Of a stretch of DNA of 64,000 nucleotides, positions 1-8,881 are shown in pieces. Position 1 is the first letter of the stretch; the number at the start of each line of letters is the position of its first letter. The DNA comes from an uncultured Bacteroides sp. (GTDB lineage Bacteria > Bacteroidota > Bacteroidia > Bacteroidales > Bacteroidaceae). Below the pieces are notes generated by a model. The model did not search any database. It saw nothing but the letters and a program-made list of their open reading frames with translations, and was not told the origin of the DNA. The DNA lies in NCBI GenBank assembly GCA_949289295.1, contig CASENM010000045.1, positions 1 to 64,000 on the forward strand, written 5' to 3'. Both the position numbers and the translations under genes were made by a program.

Positions 1-214
1 AAAAGCAACAAACTTATATCTTGACTCCGGGACTGTCGCCGTCCAGGAATCTCCCATTATGCACCATAGAGACCCCTGCAGGTGTGTGGAGGCGGTTTCA
101 TGCCACACAATTGAAGATTTGCAGCTATTACGTTTTAGAGAGAAGATAACGGTTTCTTTGCCATACGCTGGTAAATCAACCAGAATGGTGGGGAAGATAA
201 ATTCTATATGAACT
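1..214. other. Window edge, no confident gene
   Basis: One plus-strand frame is open from the window edge (base 2) to a TGA at 209-211, three bases before the next start codon and in the same frame. This could be the last 69 codons of an upstream gene, perhaps a polysaccharide-degrading enzyme given the neighbours. The codons include many that are rare elsewhere in the window (AGA, CTA, AGG, ATA) and I do not recognise the peptide, so it may equally be non-coding. The other two plus frames close within about 150 bases. Confidence 0.3.
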
Positions 215-1009
215 ATGGTAAACTTTTCACTTGAAGGTAAGGTAGCTCTTGTAACAGGTGCTTCTTACGGAATCGGCTTTGCAATCGCAACTGCTTTTGC
301 TCAGGCAGGAGCCACGATTGTGTTTAATGACATCAAGCAGGAGCTGGTGGACAAAGGCTTGGCGGCTTATCAGGAAAAAGGCATCTCCGCACACGGATAT
401 GTATGCGATGTAACGGATGAAACTGCTGTCAACGCATTCATCGCTCAGGTTGAAAAAGAGGTGGGTGTGATTGATATTCTGGTCAACAATGCAGGCATCA
501 TCAAACGTATCCCGATGTGTGACATGACGGCGGAACAGTTCCGTCAGGTAATTGATGTGGATTTGAACGCTCCGTTCATCGTTTCAAAGGCGGTTATTCC
601 GGGCATGATCAAGAAAGGCCACGGAAAGATTATCAATATATGCTCAATGATGAGCGAATTGGGGCGTGAGACGGTTTCTGCATACGCGGCAGCTAAAGGT
701 GGTCTGAAGATGCTGACCCGTAACATCGCTTCCGAGTATGGCGAATATAATATCCAGTGCAACGGTATCGGCCCGGGTTATATCGCTACCCCGCAGACAG
801 CCCCGTTGCGTGAGCGTCAGCCGGACGGTTCCCGTCATCCGTTTGATGCATTCATTGTGGCCAAGACACCGGCCGCGCGTTGGGGAACTCCGGAAGATTT
901 GATGGGACCTGCCGTGTTCCTGGCTTCTGAGGCATCTGATTTTGTGAACGGTCATGTATTGTATGTGGACGGCGGCATTCTGGCATATATCGGAAAACAG
1001 CCGAAATAA
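215..1009 (+). CDS. kduD: SDR oxidoreductase, KduD/gluconate 5-dehydrogenase-like
   Basis: 264-residue classical short-chain dehydrogenase. The NAD(P)-binding TGASYGIG lies at residues 14-21, NNAG at 91-94, the catalytic Ser near 144 and the YAAAK catalytic pair at Tyr157/Lys161. The overall pattern matches the Bacteroides group annotated as gluconate 5-dehydrogenase or 2-deoxy-D-gluconate 3-dehydrogenase (KduD), cytosolic enzymes that reduce 5-keto or 2,5-diketo sugar acids during uronic acid breakdown. The next gene is a DUF4861 lipoprotein, a family often found in polysaccharide loci, which supports a role in glycan-derived uronate catabolism. The exact keto-sugar substrate cannot be read from the sequence. 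ATG at 215 is the only start that keeps the complete Rossmann strand. Confidence 0.85.
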   Translation: MVNFSLEGKVALVTGASYGIGFAIATAFAQAGATIVFNDIKQELVDKGLAAYQEKGISAHGYVCDVTDETAVNAFIAQVEKEVGVIDILVNNAGIIKRIPMCDMTAEQFRQVIDVDLNAPFIVSKAVIPGMIKKGHGKIINICSMMSELGRETVSAYAAAKGGLKMLTRNIASEYGEYNIQCNGIGPGYIATPQTAPLRERQPDGSRHPFDAFIVAKTPAARWGTPEDLMGPAVFLASEASDFVNGHVLYVDGGILAYIGKQPK

Positions 1010-1094
1010 TTTGGTTACATAATCTTTATCATTCTGTAAGGTGGTGGATGCGCTGTAGCTGTCATTCATCACCTTTCTATCTTTTTTGAATTGT

Positions 1095-2333
1095 ATGAAA
1101 AAGTTTTTATTGATGGCTGTCGTATGTGCGCCGGCTGTTTTTGGAGGATGCGGACATCCTCAGTCTGTAACGGTGACTGTAGCAAACCCTATCGAGTCGG
1201 ACCGTGACAAAGAGATGGTCGAGGTGTCTTTGTCACAGATTTGTCAGCAGCTGGACCTTGCCGATACGGCCCAGCTGGTCGTTTATGACGGGAAAGGGCA
1301 GGAAGTACCTTATCAGATGACTTATGACGGGATGCTGATATTTCCGGTGTCGGTTCCTGCCGGTGCTGAAGCTGACTATACTGTGAGGCAGGGAAATCCG
1401 TCGGTCGTAGATATACAGGTGTACGGACGCCAGTACCCTGAACGCTTGGATGACATTGCCTGGGAGAACGACCGTGCCGCCTACCGTGCGTATGGGCCGG
1501 CCCTGCAGAAAACGGGTGAGAAAGCATACGGATACGACGTGTTTACGAAAAGTGTGGAAGGGTTGGTGGTGGAGGACCGTTACGCGATGGAGCTTGATTC
1601 AGCCTCATGGGCACAGATTCGTGCATTGAGGAAGGCTGGCAAGAAAGACGAGGCCAACCGGTTGTGGCGTAGCATTTCCTACCATGTGGACCATGGAAAC
1701 GGGATGGACTGCTATGCTGTAGGACCTACGCTGGGAGGGGGAACGGCAGCCCTGATGTCGGACTCCATCATCGTATATCCTTATTGTTACAGGGATTATG
1801 AAATATTGGATAACGGGCCGCTGCGCTTTACAATGAAACTTTCGTTCCATCCGCTGGTGGTCAAGGGGGATTCGAACATAGTGGAGACACGTATCATTCA
1901 GTTGGACAAGGGTTCGCAGCTGAACAAAACGACTGTGGTGTATGAAAATCTGAGCCAGCCGGCTCCGGTAGCCGGGGGATTGGTGATTCATGCGGCTAAT
2001 CCGGAAGGATACTCTTTCGATGCCGGGAAAGGATACATCGCCTATGCTGACCCGACAACAGATGCGGGGGCGGGCAATGGCATTGTGTATGTAGGTGCTG
2101 TATTCCCCGCTCCGCTTGCGGAAGCGAAAGTGCAGTTGTTTGATGAGGCGGCGGGCGATGCGCTCGGACACGTACTCGGCATCAGCAATTACGAGCCGGA
2201 CAGCGAGTTTGTATATTATTGGGGGTCGGGATGGAACAAATACGGCTTCCCGGAAATGGAAGACTGGACAGATTATCTGGAGTCGTATGCAGAAAAGGTG
2301 CGGAACCCTTTGGTTGTGACTGTCCGCCCCTAA
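1095..2333 (+). CDS. DUF4861 family lipoprotein
   Basis: 412 residues from the ATG at 1095 (an upstream in-frame TTG at 1086 is less likely, since MKKFLLM is a classic signal start). A short hydrophobic signal ends in a lipobox-like VFGGC near residue 22, predicting a lipoprotein. The rest is beta-rich with no transmembrane segment, and reads as the DUF4861 family, which occurs beside pectin, glycosaminoglycan and other polysaccharide-lyase genes in Bacteroidetes; its chemistry is not established. It lies 85 bases after the KduD-like gene, separated by an imperfect hairpin, so it may be co-transcribed or have its own transcript. It is followed by palindromic repeat copy A1. Confidence 0.75.
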   Translation: MKKFLLMAVVCAPAVFGGCGHPQSVTVTVANPIESDRDKEMVEVSLSQICQQLDLADTAQLVVYDGKGQEVPYQMTYDGMLIFPVSVPAGAEADYTVRQGNPSVVDIQVYGRQYPERLDDIAWENDRAAYRAYGPALQKTGEKAYGYDVFTKSVEGLVVEDRYAMELDSASWAQIRALRKAGKKDEANRLWRSISYHVDHGNGMDCYAVGPTLGGGTAALMSDSIIVYPYCYRDYEILDNGPLRFTMKLSFHPLVVKGDSNIVETRIIQLDKGSQLNKTTVVYENLSQPAPVAGGLVIHAANPEGYSFDAGKGYIAYADPTTDAGAGNGIVYVGAVFPAPLAEAKVQLFDEAAGDALGHVLGISNYEPDSEFVYYWGSGWNKYGFPEMEDWTDYLESYAEKVRNPLVVTVRP

Positions 2334-2337
2334 GATT

Positions 2338-2448
2338 TGAAACACGGAGGCACGGAGATACAGAGTCTTTTATTTCATTGATTTACAATCATGTTTTCTC
2401 TGTATCTTTGCGCCTCCGTGTTTTATTTTTCAATTATGACACACTTTC
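2338..2448 (+). repeat. Palindromic intergenic element, copy A1
   Basis: Inverted repeat with arms at about 2341-2365 and 2399-2423 (core CACGGAGGCACGGAG paired with CGCCTCCGTG), an AT-rich centre, and a flank TTCAATTATGACACAC at about 2430-2445 lying outside the palindrome. The same arms, centre and flank recur at 8770-8879 (opposite orientation) and 23198-23309. It lies between two convergent genes, so it may act as a bidirectional terminator, but the shared flank suggests a dispersed element rather than independent terminators. Confidence 0.85.
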
Positions 2449-2475
2449 GTTTCTTGCTTACCGGTTCGGAGCAGT

Positions 2476-4623
2476 TCATTCCACCCATGCGAAGTCGAGC
2501 TGTTTCTTCACCAGATTGGCTTTTGCTACTTTGATTCGGATAGGGTCTCCCAGATTGAATTTCCGGTGACGGCGTCTGCCGATCAGACAATAGTTCTTTT
2601 CGTCAAATTCATAATAGTCATTGTCCAGATCACGTATCGGAATCATGCCTTCACATTTGTTCTCGTTGATTTCCACATAAAGCCCCCATTCGGTTATTCC
2701 GGAGATGACTCCGTCGTACACGTTCCCGATACGTTCGCTCATGAATTCAACCTGTTTGTATTTGATGGAAGCACGTTCGGCACTGGCGGCAGTTTGTTCC
2801 ATGTCGGAACTGTGTTCACACAAGGTTTCATATTTGTCAGCCTGTACACTTCTTCCTCCCGCCATATATCGGGTCAGCAGACGGTGTACCATCAAGTCCG
2901 GATAGCGGCGGATCGGTGAGGTGAAGTGTGTGTAGAAATCGAATCCCAATCCATAGTGTCCGATGTTGTAGATGGAATAACGTGCTTTCTGCATGGTACG
3001 TATGGATACCGTTTCAATCAGATTCTCCTCTTTTTTGCCTTTCACCTCGCTCAGCAGATAGTTGAGTGATTTTGACACTTCTGTCTTGTTGCCTGTTGTG
3101 CGAATCTTATATCCGAACTTGGCGATAAACTGGTTCAGATTGTCCAGTTTTTCTGGGTCCGGAAGGTCGTGGATACGGTAAGGGAACACTTTCGGCTTCC
3201 GGTTCTTGGGGACTTTTCCGATGTGTTCGGCCACTGTCCGGTTAGCCAGCAGCATGAACTCTTCAATCAGCTTGTTCGCCTCTTTTGATTCCTTGAAATA
3301 AACGCTGACAGGTTTTCCTTTTTCGTCAATCTCGAATTTCACTTCTGTCCGGTCAAAGTCGATGGAGCCTGCCGCCATACGTTTTTCGCGCAGCTGTTGG
3401 GCCAAGCGGTTCAGTTCCAGAATCTCGTATTTATAGTCTCCCTCTCCTGTCTCTATGATTTGTTGGGCTTCTTCATAGGCGAATCGGCGGTTCGACTTGA
3501 TGACCGTATGCCGGATGCGGTAGTTCTTGACCACTGCGTGGTCATCCATTTCAAAAATGACCGAAAAGGCCAGCTTCTCTTCATCCGGCCGGAGCGAACA
3601 GATGAAATTGCACAGGCGTTCCGGAAGCATCGGTACGGTGCGGTCTACCAGATATACGGATGTTCCGCGTTTCACAGCCTCTTTATCGATAATGCCTCCT
3701 TCCTTCACATAGTGTGACACATCGGCAATGTGTACACCAACCTCCCACAGTCCGGGTTTCAGCGGTCGGATAGACAGCGCATCGTCAAAATCTTTGGCAT
3801 CTTTCGGGTCGATGGTGAATGTGACCACATCACGGAAGTCTTCCCGTTCCGCATAATCTTCGGGAGTGATGTCGGCCGGAATCTTATCGGCCGCCGCCTC
3901 TACCGATGCGGGATATATGTAAGGCAGACCATATTCGGCCAGGATGGCATGCATTTCAGTCGTGTTGTCGCCCGCTTTTCCCAGGATGTCAATCACCTGT
4001 CCGAAAGGATTTTTCGATTCATCCGGCCATTCGGTGATTTTCACCACGGCCTTGTCTCCGTCTTTTCCTCCTTTCAGTTTTTCTTTCGGAATGAAAATAT
4101 CGTTGGCCAGCGTGCTCGATTCCGTGAGGAGGAACGCATAGTTTTTGCTTACTTTCAGAGTGCCGACAAAAGTTTCGTTGGCCCGTTCCAGTATTTCTAT
4201 GACTTCCCCTTCCGGCGTACGTTTCTTGCGCCGCGCACTCAGGGCCACTTTCACTTTGTCATTGTTCATTGCGTGGGCAGAATTGCGTTCGGCGATAAAA
4301 ATCGGTTCACCTCCGTCATCGGGAATGAACGAATTTTTTCCGTTGCTTTTGCGTTGGAATGTACCGGTCAGTATCTGGCCTTTGTCGTTGAGCCGGAACC
4401 GTCCTCTTTCCGGTTCAGTGAGGAAATTGTCCTCCAACATTTCCTTTATGATGTCGGAACACAGCATTTTCAGCGGATGAGTGGTGAGTTTCAGCGCCTG
4501 ATGCAGCTGTTTGGCACTGACAGTCGTTTCCGGTTTGTTGCGGAAGTAGCCGATTATCAGTTCGACCAGTTCTCTTTTCTTCATGCGTTTTCCGCCTTTC
4601 TTCTCTTTTTTCTTTTTAGCCAT
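2476..4623 (-). CDS. rnr: Ribonuclease R (RNase II/R family 3'-5' exoribonuclease)
   Basis: 715 residues. A Lys-rich N-terminus leads into a winged-helix segment (about residues 15-80), then cold-shock-type OB domains (about 85-230), the RNB catalytic domain with the acidic cluster IDPKDAKDFDDAL at 271-283 that binds the two metal ions, and a C-terminal S1 domain (YDGVISGITEWGLYVEI) near residues 640-700. RNase R is a cytosolic, processive exonuclease that degrades structured RNA and takes part in rRNA quality control. Length and domain order match the family. A TTACTTTG box on the minus strand (4649-4656) sits 26 bases upstream of the start. It is transcribed toward the DUF4861 gene. Confidence 0.95.
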   Translation of the reverse strand: MAKKKKEKKGGKRMKKRELVELIIGYFRNKPETTVSAKQLHQALKLTTHPLKMLCSDIIKEMLEDNFLTEPERGRFRLNDKGQILTGTFQRKSNGKNSFIPDDGGEPIFIAERNSAHAMNNDKVKVALSARRKKRTPEGEVIEILERANETFVGTLKVSKNYAFLLTESSTLANDIFIPKEKLKGGKDGDKAVVKITEWPDESKNPFGQVIDILGKAGDNTTEMHAILAEYGLPYIYPASVEAAADKIPADITPEDYAEREDFRDVVTFTIDPKDAKDFDDALSIRPLKPGLWEVGVHIADVSHYVKEGGIIDKEAVKRGTSVYLVDRTVPMLPERLCNFICSLRPDEEKLAFSVIFEMDDHAVVKNYRIRHTVIKSNRRFAYEEAQQIIETGEGDYKYEILELNRLAQQLREKRMAAGSIDFDRTEVKFEIDEKGKPVSVYFKESKEANKLIEEFMLLANRTVAEHIGKVPKNRKPKVFPYRIHDLPDPEKLDNLNQFIAKFGYKIRTTGNKTEVSKSLNYLLSEVKGKKEENLIETVSIRTMQKARYSIYNIGHYGLGFDFYTHFTSPIRRYPDLMVHRLLTRYMAGGRSVQADKYETLCEHSSDMEQTAASAERASIKYKQVEFMSERIGNVYDGVISGITEWGLYVEINENKCEGMIPIRDLDNDYYEFDEKNYCLIGRRRHRKFNLGDPIRIKVAKANLVKKQLDFAWVE

Positions 4624-4720
4624 GTCGCGTGAAATTTTAGTGATAATACAAAGTAAGCAAATTAAATGGAATTAATGGTCGATTCATGTTATATTTTCTG
4701 TTAAGATGCTGAAAAACCAT

Positions 4721-4728
4721 TATCTTTG
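4721..4728 (+). promoter_or_regulatory. Bacteroidetes -7 box for the CDF operon
   Basis: TATCTTTG matches TAnnTTTG. It lies 25 bases before the ATG at 4754 and downstream of the in-frame ATG at 4706, which argues that the longer reading is not translated. Confidence 0.6.
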
Positions 4729-4753
4729 CCGGACGTTTTTTAGCGAAACAGGT

Positions 4754-5656
4754 ATGGAAGGAATTAAAACGTCCGTTCGTGAACGGGAAATCTACAAAGT
4801 CACACTGGCAGGCAGTCTGGTCAACGTCATCCTGGTTGCGTTCAAGTTTGCTGCCGGCATTCTCGGCCGGAGTGCAGCAATGATAGCCGATGCGGTCCAT
4901 TCTTTGTCGGATTTGGTTACGGATGTCATTGTGATTGTGTTTGTCCGTATCTCAAGCAGGCCGGAAGACAAAGACCATGATTACGGTCACGGAAAATACG
5001 AGACTTTGGCCACATTTCTGATTGGCGTCGCTCTGCTGATAGTGGGCATCGGCATTTGTTGGAGCGGTGTGGAAAAGATTATCCGTTTCTTTCATGGCGA
5101 CAGTCTGGATTCTCCGGGATGGATTGCGTTTGTGGCGGCATTGGTGTCTGTCGTGTCAAAAGAACTGCTGTTCCATTACACCCGGGTTATAGGAAAGCGT
5201 TATGACAGTCCGGCGGTAGTAGCCAACGCCTGGCATCATCGGAGCGATGCGTTTTCTTCCATCGGAACGGCGGCAGGTATCGGAGGGGCTATCCTGCTGG
5301 GCGAAAGCTGGAGGGTGCTCGACCCGTTGGCGGCGGTGATTGTCAGTGTCTTTATTATTCAGGTGGCCGTGAAGCAGCTGAAAACTTGTATCGACGAGTT
5401 GCTGGAGCATTCGTTGCCAGATGATATCGAACAGGACATTACCCGGATTGTATTGTCGTTCGACGGCGTTTCGCAGCCGCATCACCTGCGGACCCGGCGG
5501 ATAGGAAATCATTATGCCATTGACATTCATGTGCGGATGGACGGAAGTATGCCGCTGTATGCGGCGCATGAAAAAGCGACAGCGATAGAGAACAAACTGA
5601 AGGAGGCCTATGGAAAGGGAACATATATCAGCATTCATGTAGAACCTAAGAAATGA
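4754..5656 (+). CDS. Cation diffusion facilitator family transporter
   Basis: 300 residues from ATG 4754, chosen because the -7 box lies between this and the upstream ATG at 4706. CDF (FieF/ZT-dimer type) inner-membrane antiporter with about six transmembrane segments in the first 200 residues. The paired metal-site motifs are visible as HSLSDLVTD in one helix and HHRSDAFSS in another, with DHDYGHGKYE between them, followed by a cytosolic C-terminal dimerisation domain (HHLRTRRIGNHYAIDIHV). Members export Zn2+, Fe2+, Mn2+ or Cd2+ using the proton gradient; the metal cannot be chosen from sequence alone. First gene of a tight three-gene operon: four bases separate it from the SDR gene. Confidence 0.9.
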   Translation: MEGIKTSVREREIYKVTLAGSLVNVILVAFKFAAGILGRSAAMIADAVHSLSDLVTDVIVIVFVRISSRPEDKDHDYGHGKYETLATFLIGVALLIVGIGICWSGVEKIIRFFHGDSLDSPGWIAFVAALVSVVSKELLFHYTRVIGKRYDSPAVVANAWHHRSDAFSSIGTAAGIGGAILLGESWRVLDPLAAVIVSVFIIQVAVKQLKTCIDELLEHSLPDDIEQDITRIVLSFDGVSQPHHLRTRRIGNHYAIDIHVRMDGSMPLYAAHEKATAIENKLKEAYGKGTYISIHVEPKK

Positions 5657-5660
5657 GGGT

Positions 5661-6671
5661 ATGGGAAAAAAAATATTGGTGACAGGTGCCAGCGGGTTCA
5701 TCGGAAGTTTTCTGGTGGAGGGCGCGCTGGAGCGTAGCATGCAGGTGTGGGCGGGAGTCCGGAAAACCAGCAGCAGGAAATATTTGCAGGACAGCCGTAT
5801 CCGGTTTGCGGAACTGGACTTTACGGATTCTGACAGACTGGCCGGACAGTTGTCCGCCCACAAGAAGGAGCATGGAGGATGGGACTACATCATCCATTGT
5901 GCCGGAGTGACAAAATGCCTGGACAAGCGTGATTTCGAGATCGGCAACTATTGGGCTACCCGTCATTTCATCGAGACTTTACAGCGGTTGGACATGGTTC
6001 CTGAACGTTTCATATTTATCAGTTCGTTGAGTGTGTTCGGACCTGTCAGGGAGCGAGATTATACAGAAATACGTGAGGATGACAAGCCCTGCCCCGATAC
6101 AGCCTATGGAATCAGCAAACTGCATACAGAGGAGTTCCTGCGTTCACTCCCGGATTTTCCTTATGTGATTTTCCGTCCGACAGGAGTGTATGGACCGCGT
6201 GAGACAGACTATTATCTGATGGCGGAATCCATCAAGCGCCACCTGGACTTTGCGGCGGGTTTCCGCAGGCAGGACATTACGTTCGTGTATGTGAAAGATT
6301 TGGTCAGTGTCATCTATTCGGCACTCGAGAAACGGGTGGTTCGCCGTGCCTATTTTGTGAGCGATGGGGCAGTGTACAGCAGCCGCACTTTTTCTGATTT
6401 GGTCTGGAAAGAATTGGGCAAACCCTGGATGCTCCGGTTTATATGCCCGCTTTTCCTGTTGAGACTTATATCTTTCATATCGGAAAATGTGGGCCGGCTC
6501 ATGCACAGACCGACTACGTTGAACGGTGACAAGTATAAGATCATGAAGCAGCGAAACTGGCGATGCGACATCGCTCCTTTGAAGAAAGAACTGGGATATT
6601 GTCCGGAATATCCCTTGGAGAGAGGTGTAAAAGAAACAATAGCATGGTATAAGAAAGAAGAATGGCTTTAG
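5661..6671 (+). CDS. NAD(P)-dependent extended SDR (epimerase/reductase-like)
   Basis: 336 residues. The N-terminal Rossmann motif GASGFIGSF (about 9-17), ISSLSVFG and the YGISK catalytic pair place it in the extended short-chain dehydrogenase group with sugar-nucleotide epimerases and 3-beta-hydroxysteroid/dihydroflavonol-type reductases. The substrate half is not diagnostic. It is sandwiched between a metal transporter and a membrane PAP2-type protein and overlaps the latter by 10 bases, so the two are probably translated together. A lipid or isoprenoid substrate would fit the PAP2 neighbour (bacterial ceramide reduction, for example, uses an enzyme of this superfamily), but this is inference only. 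Confidence 0.8.
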   Translation: MGKKILVTGASGFIGSFLVEGALERSMQVWAGVRKTSSRKYLQDSRIRFAELDFTDSDRLAGQLSAHKKEHGGWDYIIHCAGVTKCLDKRDFEIGNYWATRHFIETLQRLDMVPERFIFISSLSVFGPVRERDYTEIREDDKPCPDTAYGISKLHTEEFLRSLPDFPYVIFRPTGVYGPRETDYYLMAESIKRHLDFAAGFRRQDITFVYVKDLVSVIYSALEKRVVRRAYFVSDGAVYSSRTFSDLVWKELGKPWMLRFICPLFLLRLISFISENVGRLMHRPTTLNGDKYKIMKQRNWRCDIAPLKKELGYCPEYPLERGVKETIAWYKKEEWL

Positions 6672-7639
6672 AGATAAGATTGTTTGAGCGGATAGAAAGC
6701 GGCAAATCGTTGTTTGCTGTAGAAAGTATCAGTCTGATATATAATGCATTGACTACGATTCTGATATTTTTGTTGTATTCCAGGATGGACCATCCCGGAA
6801 TGATGTTGTTGGAAAGGGCCGGAATTGTGGCGCTGACCTTTGTGCTGATATACTTGTATCAGATTTTCCCCTGCCGGCTTACGGCGTTCGTGCGTATGGT
6901 GGTCCAGATGTCCCTTCTGGCCTATTGGTATCCTGATACATACGAGTTTAACCGCCTGTTTCCGAACCTCGACCATCTTTTCGCCAGGGCCGAGCAGGTC
7001 ATATTCCATTGCCAGCCATCAGTGGAGTTCAGCCGGCTTTGCCCTTCGGAATGGTTCAGTGAGCCGTTCAACATGGGCTATTTCTTCTATTATCCCATGA
7101 TGCTGATTGTGACGGTGTTTTATTTCCTTTATCATTTCCGTTGGTTCGAGAAGATCTGTTTCGTGCTCGTGACTTCTTTTTTCGTATATTACCTGTTTTA
7201 TATTCTGGTGCCGGTGGCGGGTCCGCAGTTTTATTTTCCGGCCATCGGTGAGGCGAATGTGAGTGCCAGCATCTTTCCTCCTGTAGGCGACTATTTCAAC
7301 TATCATACATTTCTGCTCCCGGGCCCAGACAGCGTGCACGGCTTTTTCTATCATCTGGTTGAGGCTTCCCAGGAGGTCGGGGAGCGTCCCACGGCCGCTT
7401 TTCCCAGCTCGCACGTGGCCATTTCCACCATTGTGATGATCATGGCGTGGCGTGTCAGCCGGAAGCTGGCATACGTGCTCCTGCCTTTTTACGTGTTGTT
7501 GTGTTGTGCCACCGTGTACATACAGGCGCACTATCTGATTGACTCCATCGTGGGCTTCTTCACGGCGTTTCTTGTGTATGTGCTTGCTTCGAGGATGTAT
7601 AACCGCTGGTTTGCTTCAAGGGTGTTCAGAGTGGGGTGA
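6662..7639 (+). CDS. PAP2-superfamily membrane phosphatase/phosphotransferase
   Basis: 325-residue polytopic membrane protein with at least six hydrophobic segments. The PAP2/Aur1-like signature is present as GPQFYFPA in a mid-protein loop, RPTAAFPSSHVA (the PSSH core) near residue 240 and HYLIDSIVG near 285, giving the His/His/Arg active site of lipid phosphate phosphatases and of inositol-phosphoceramide-synthase-like phosphotransferases. The family acts on isoprenyl pyrophosphates, phosphatidate or sphingolipid headgroups at the membrane. It starts inside the end of the SDR gene. With Bacteroidetes known for sphingolipids, a role in lipid headgroup chemistry is plausible but unproven. Confidence 0.8.
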   Translation: MALEIRLFERIESGKSLFAVESISLIYNALTTILIFLLYSRMDHPGMMLLERAGIVALTFVLIYLYQIFPCRLTAFVRMVVQMSLLAYWYPDTYEFNRLFPNLDHLFARAEQVIFHCQPSVEFSRLCPSEWFSEPFNMGYFFYYPMMLIVTVFYFLYHFRWFEKICFVLVTSFFVYYLFYILVPVAGPQFYFPAIGEANVSASIFPPVGDYFNYHTFLLPGPDSVHGFFYHLVEASQEVGERPTAAFPSSHVAISTIVMIMAWRVSRKLAYVLLPFYVLLCCATVYIQAHYLIDSIVGFFTAFLVYVLASRMYNRWFASRVFRVG

Positions 7640-7709
7640 TATGTGTCGTATCGGGCGGGGTCCGGGGATTTTTTTCGTGTGTTTTGTGTCACCGTATCCG
7701 ATTATCATT

Positions 7710-7717
7710 TATTTTTG
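7710..7717 (+). promoter_or_regulatory. -7 box before the EEP-domain gene
   Basis: TATTTTTG matches TAnnTTTG and lies 26 bases upstream of the ATG at 7744. It supports a separate transcript and the MKKLVF start rather than the longer in-frame reading from 7636. Confidence 0.5.
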
Positions 7718-7743
7718 TACATATAGATTTAACACATAGCTTT

Positions 7744-8769
7744 ATGAAAAAACTGGTATTTTGTATTTTTGCTTTTCTTCTGAGCCTGTCCGTCCAGGCA
7801 GGAGAGAGATTCACTGTCCTGCAGTGGAACATCTGGCAGGAAGGTACGGTGGTGCCCGGAGGGTACGAGGCCATAGTGAATGAGATTGTGCGCCTGAAGC
7901 CGGATTTCGTGACTTTCAGCGAAGTCAGAAACTATCACAACACCCGGTTCTGTGACCGGATTGTGGCGTCGCTCAAGAAGAAGGGCGAAACCTATTATTC
8001 TTTCTATTCCGACGATACGGGTCTGCTCAGCCGGAATCCCATCTCGGATTCCACGGTGGTTTATCCCCTGAATGACGACCACGGAACCGTCCACCGGATG
8101 CTGACGGACATTCACGGGCATAAGATTGCGGTTTATACGGCGCATCTGGATTATCTGAGCGACGCTTATTATAATGTAAGGGGCTATGATGGCTCCACGT
8201 GGGAAGAGATTCCGAAACCGGAAAGTGTGGCCGAGGTGCTGGCGGTGAACGACGCTTCGTTCCGTGACGACGCGATAAAACGCTTCATCGAGGCGGCGCG
8301 GAAGGATGTGGAGGACGGAGTGCTGGTTGTGTTGGGAGGCGATTTCAACGAGCCGTCGCACCTTGACTGGATCAGGGAAACGAAAGATCTGTATGACCAC
8401 AACGGGATGATCATTCCCTGGACGGTCCCTCTCTTGCTCGACAACGCGGGATTTGTGGATGCTTACCGCACGAAATATCCGGATGTACTCGACTATCCCG
8501 GTTTCACTTTTCCGGCCGACAATCCGCTGATAGAAGTAAACCGCCTTACATGGGCTCCCAAGTCGGACGAACGCGACCGGATAGATTATGTGTTCTATTA
8601 TCCCGACCGCAGGCTGAAGCTGAAAGACGCGGTGATTTTCGGCCCGAAAGGGAGCATCGTGAAGTCTGAAAGAATCGTGGAGACATCCAAGGACCGCTTC
8701 ATCGAGCCTCTGGGCGTATGGCCCACCGACCACAAGGGTGTGCTGGTGACGTTTGAGCTGACGGAATGA
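7744..8769 (+). CDS. Secreted endonuclease/exonuclease/phosphatase-fold hydrolase
   Basis: 341 residues from ATG 7744, which gives a clean signal peptide (MKKLVFCIFAFLLSLSVQAG) cleaved after about residue 20. The body has the EEP-fold motifs in order: LQWNIWQEG, the metal-binding Glu of FSEVRN, LGGDFNEPSHLD and the terminal His of WPTDHKGVL. The fold covers phosphodiesterases and phosphatases such as sphingomyelinases, inositol-phosphate phosphatases and nucleases, and this one is predicted periplasmic or exported. It follows a lipid-type operon, but it has its own -7 box and a different substrate is equally possible. Repeat copy A2 follows directly after the stop. Confidence 0.8.
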   Translation: MKKLVFCIFAFLLSLSVQAGERFTVLQWNIWQEGTVVPGGYEAIVNEIVRLKPDFVTFSEVRNYHNTRFCDRIVASLKKKGETYYSFYSDDTGLLSRNPISDSTVVYPLNDDHGTVHRMLTDIHGHKIAVYTAHLDYLSDAYYNVRGYDGSTWEEIPKPESVAEVLAVNDASFRDDAIKRFIEAARKDVEDGVLVVLGGDFNEPSHLDWIRETKDLYDHNGMIIPWTVPLLLDNAGFVDAYRTKYPDVLDYPGFTFPADNPLIEVNRLTWAPKSDERDRIDYVFYYPDRRLKLKDAVIFGPKGSIVKSERIVETSKDRFIEPLGVWPTDHKGVLVTFELTE

Positions 8770-8879
8770 AAAAGTGTGTCATAATCAGGAGATAAAACAC
8801 GGAGACACAAAGGCACGGAGAGAACATATTTATAAATCAATGAAATAAAGGCTCTGTGTCTCCGTGTCTCTGCGTTCCG
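8770..8879 (-). repeat. Palindromic intergenic element, copy A2
   Basis: Same element as at 2338-2448 but inverted: the conserved flank GTGTGTCATAATC comes first (8774 on), then arms AAAACACGGAGACACA and TGTCTCCGTGTC separated by an AT-rich centre with AAATCAATGAAATAAA, which is also present in copy A1. It fills the whole gap between two convergent genes. Confidence 0.85.
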
Positions 8880-8881
8880 AA

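Noticed and set aside
2219..2569. Reading frame overlapping the DUF4861 end and the A1 repeat
   Set aside because: Translation of repeat A1 fused to an out-of-frame DUF4861 tail.
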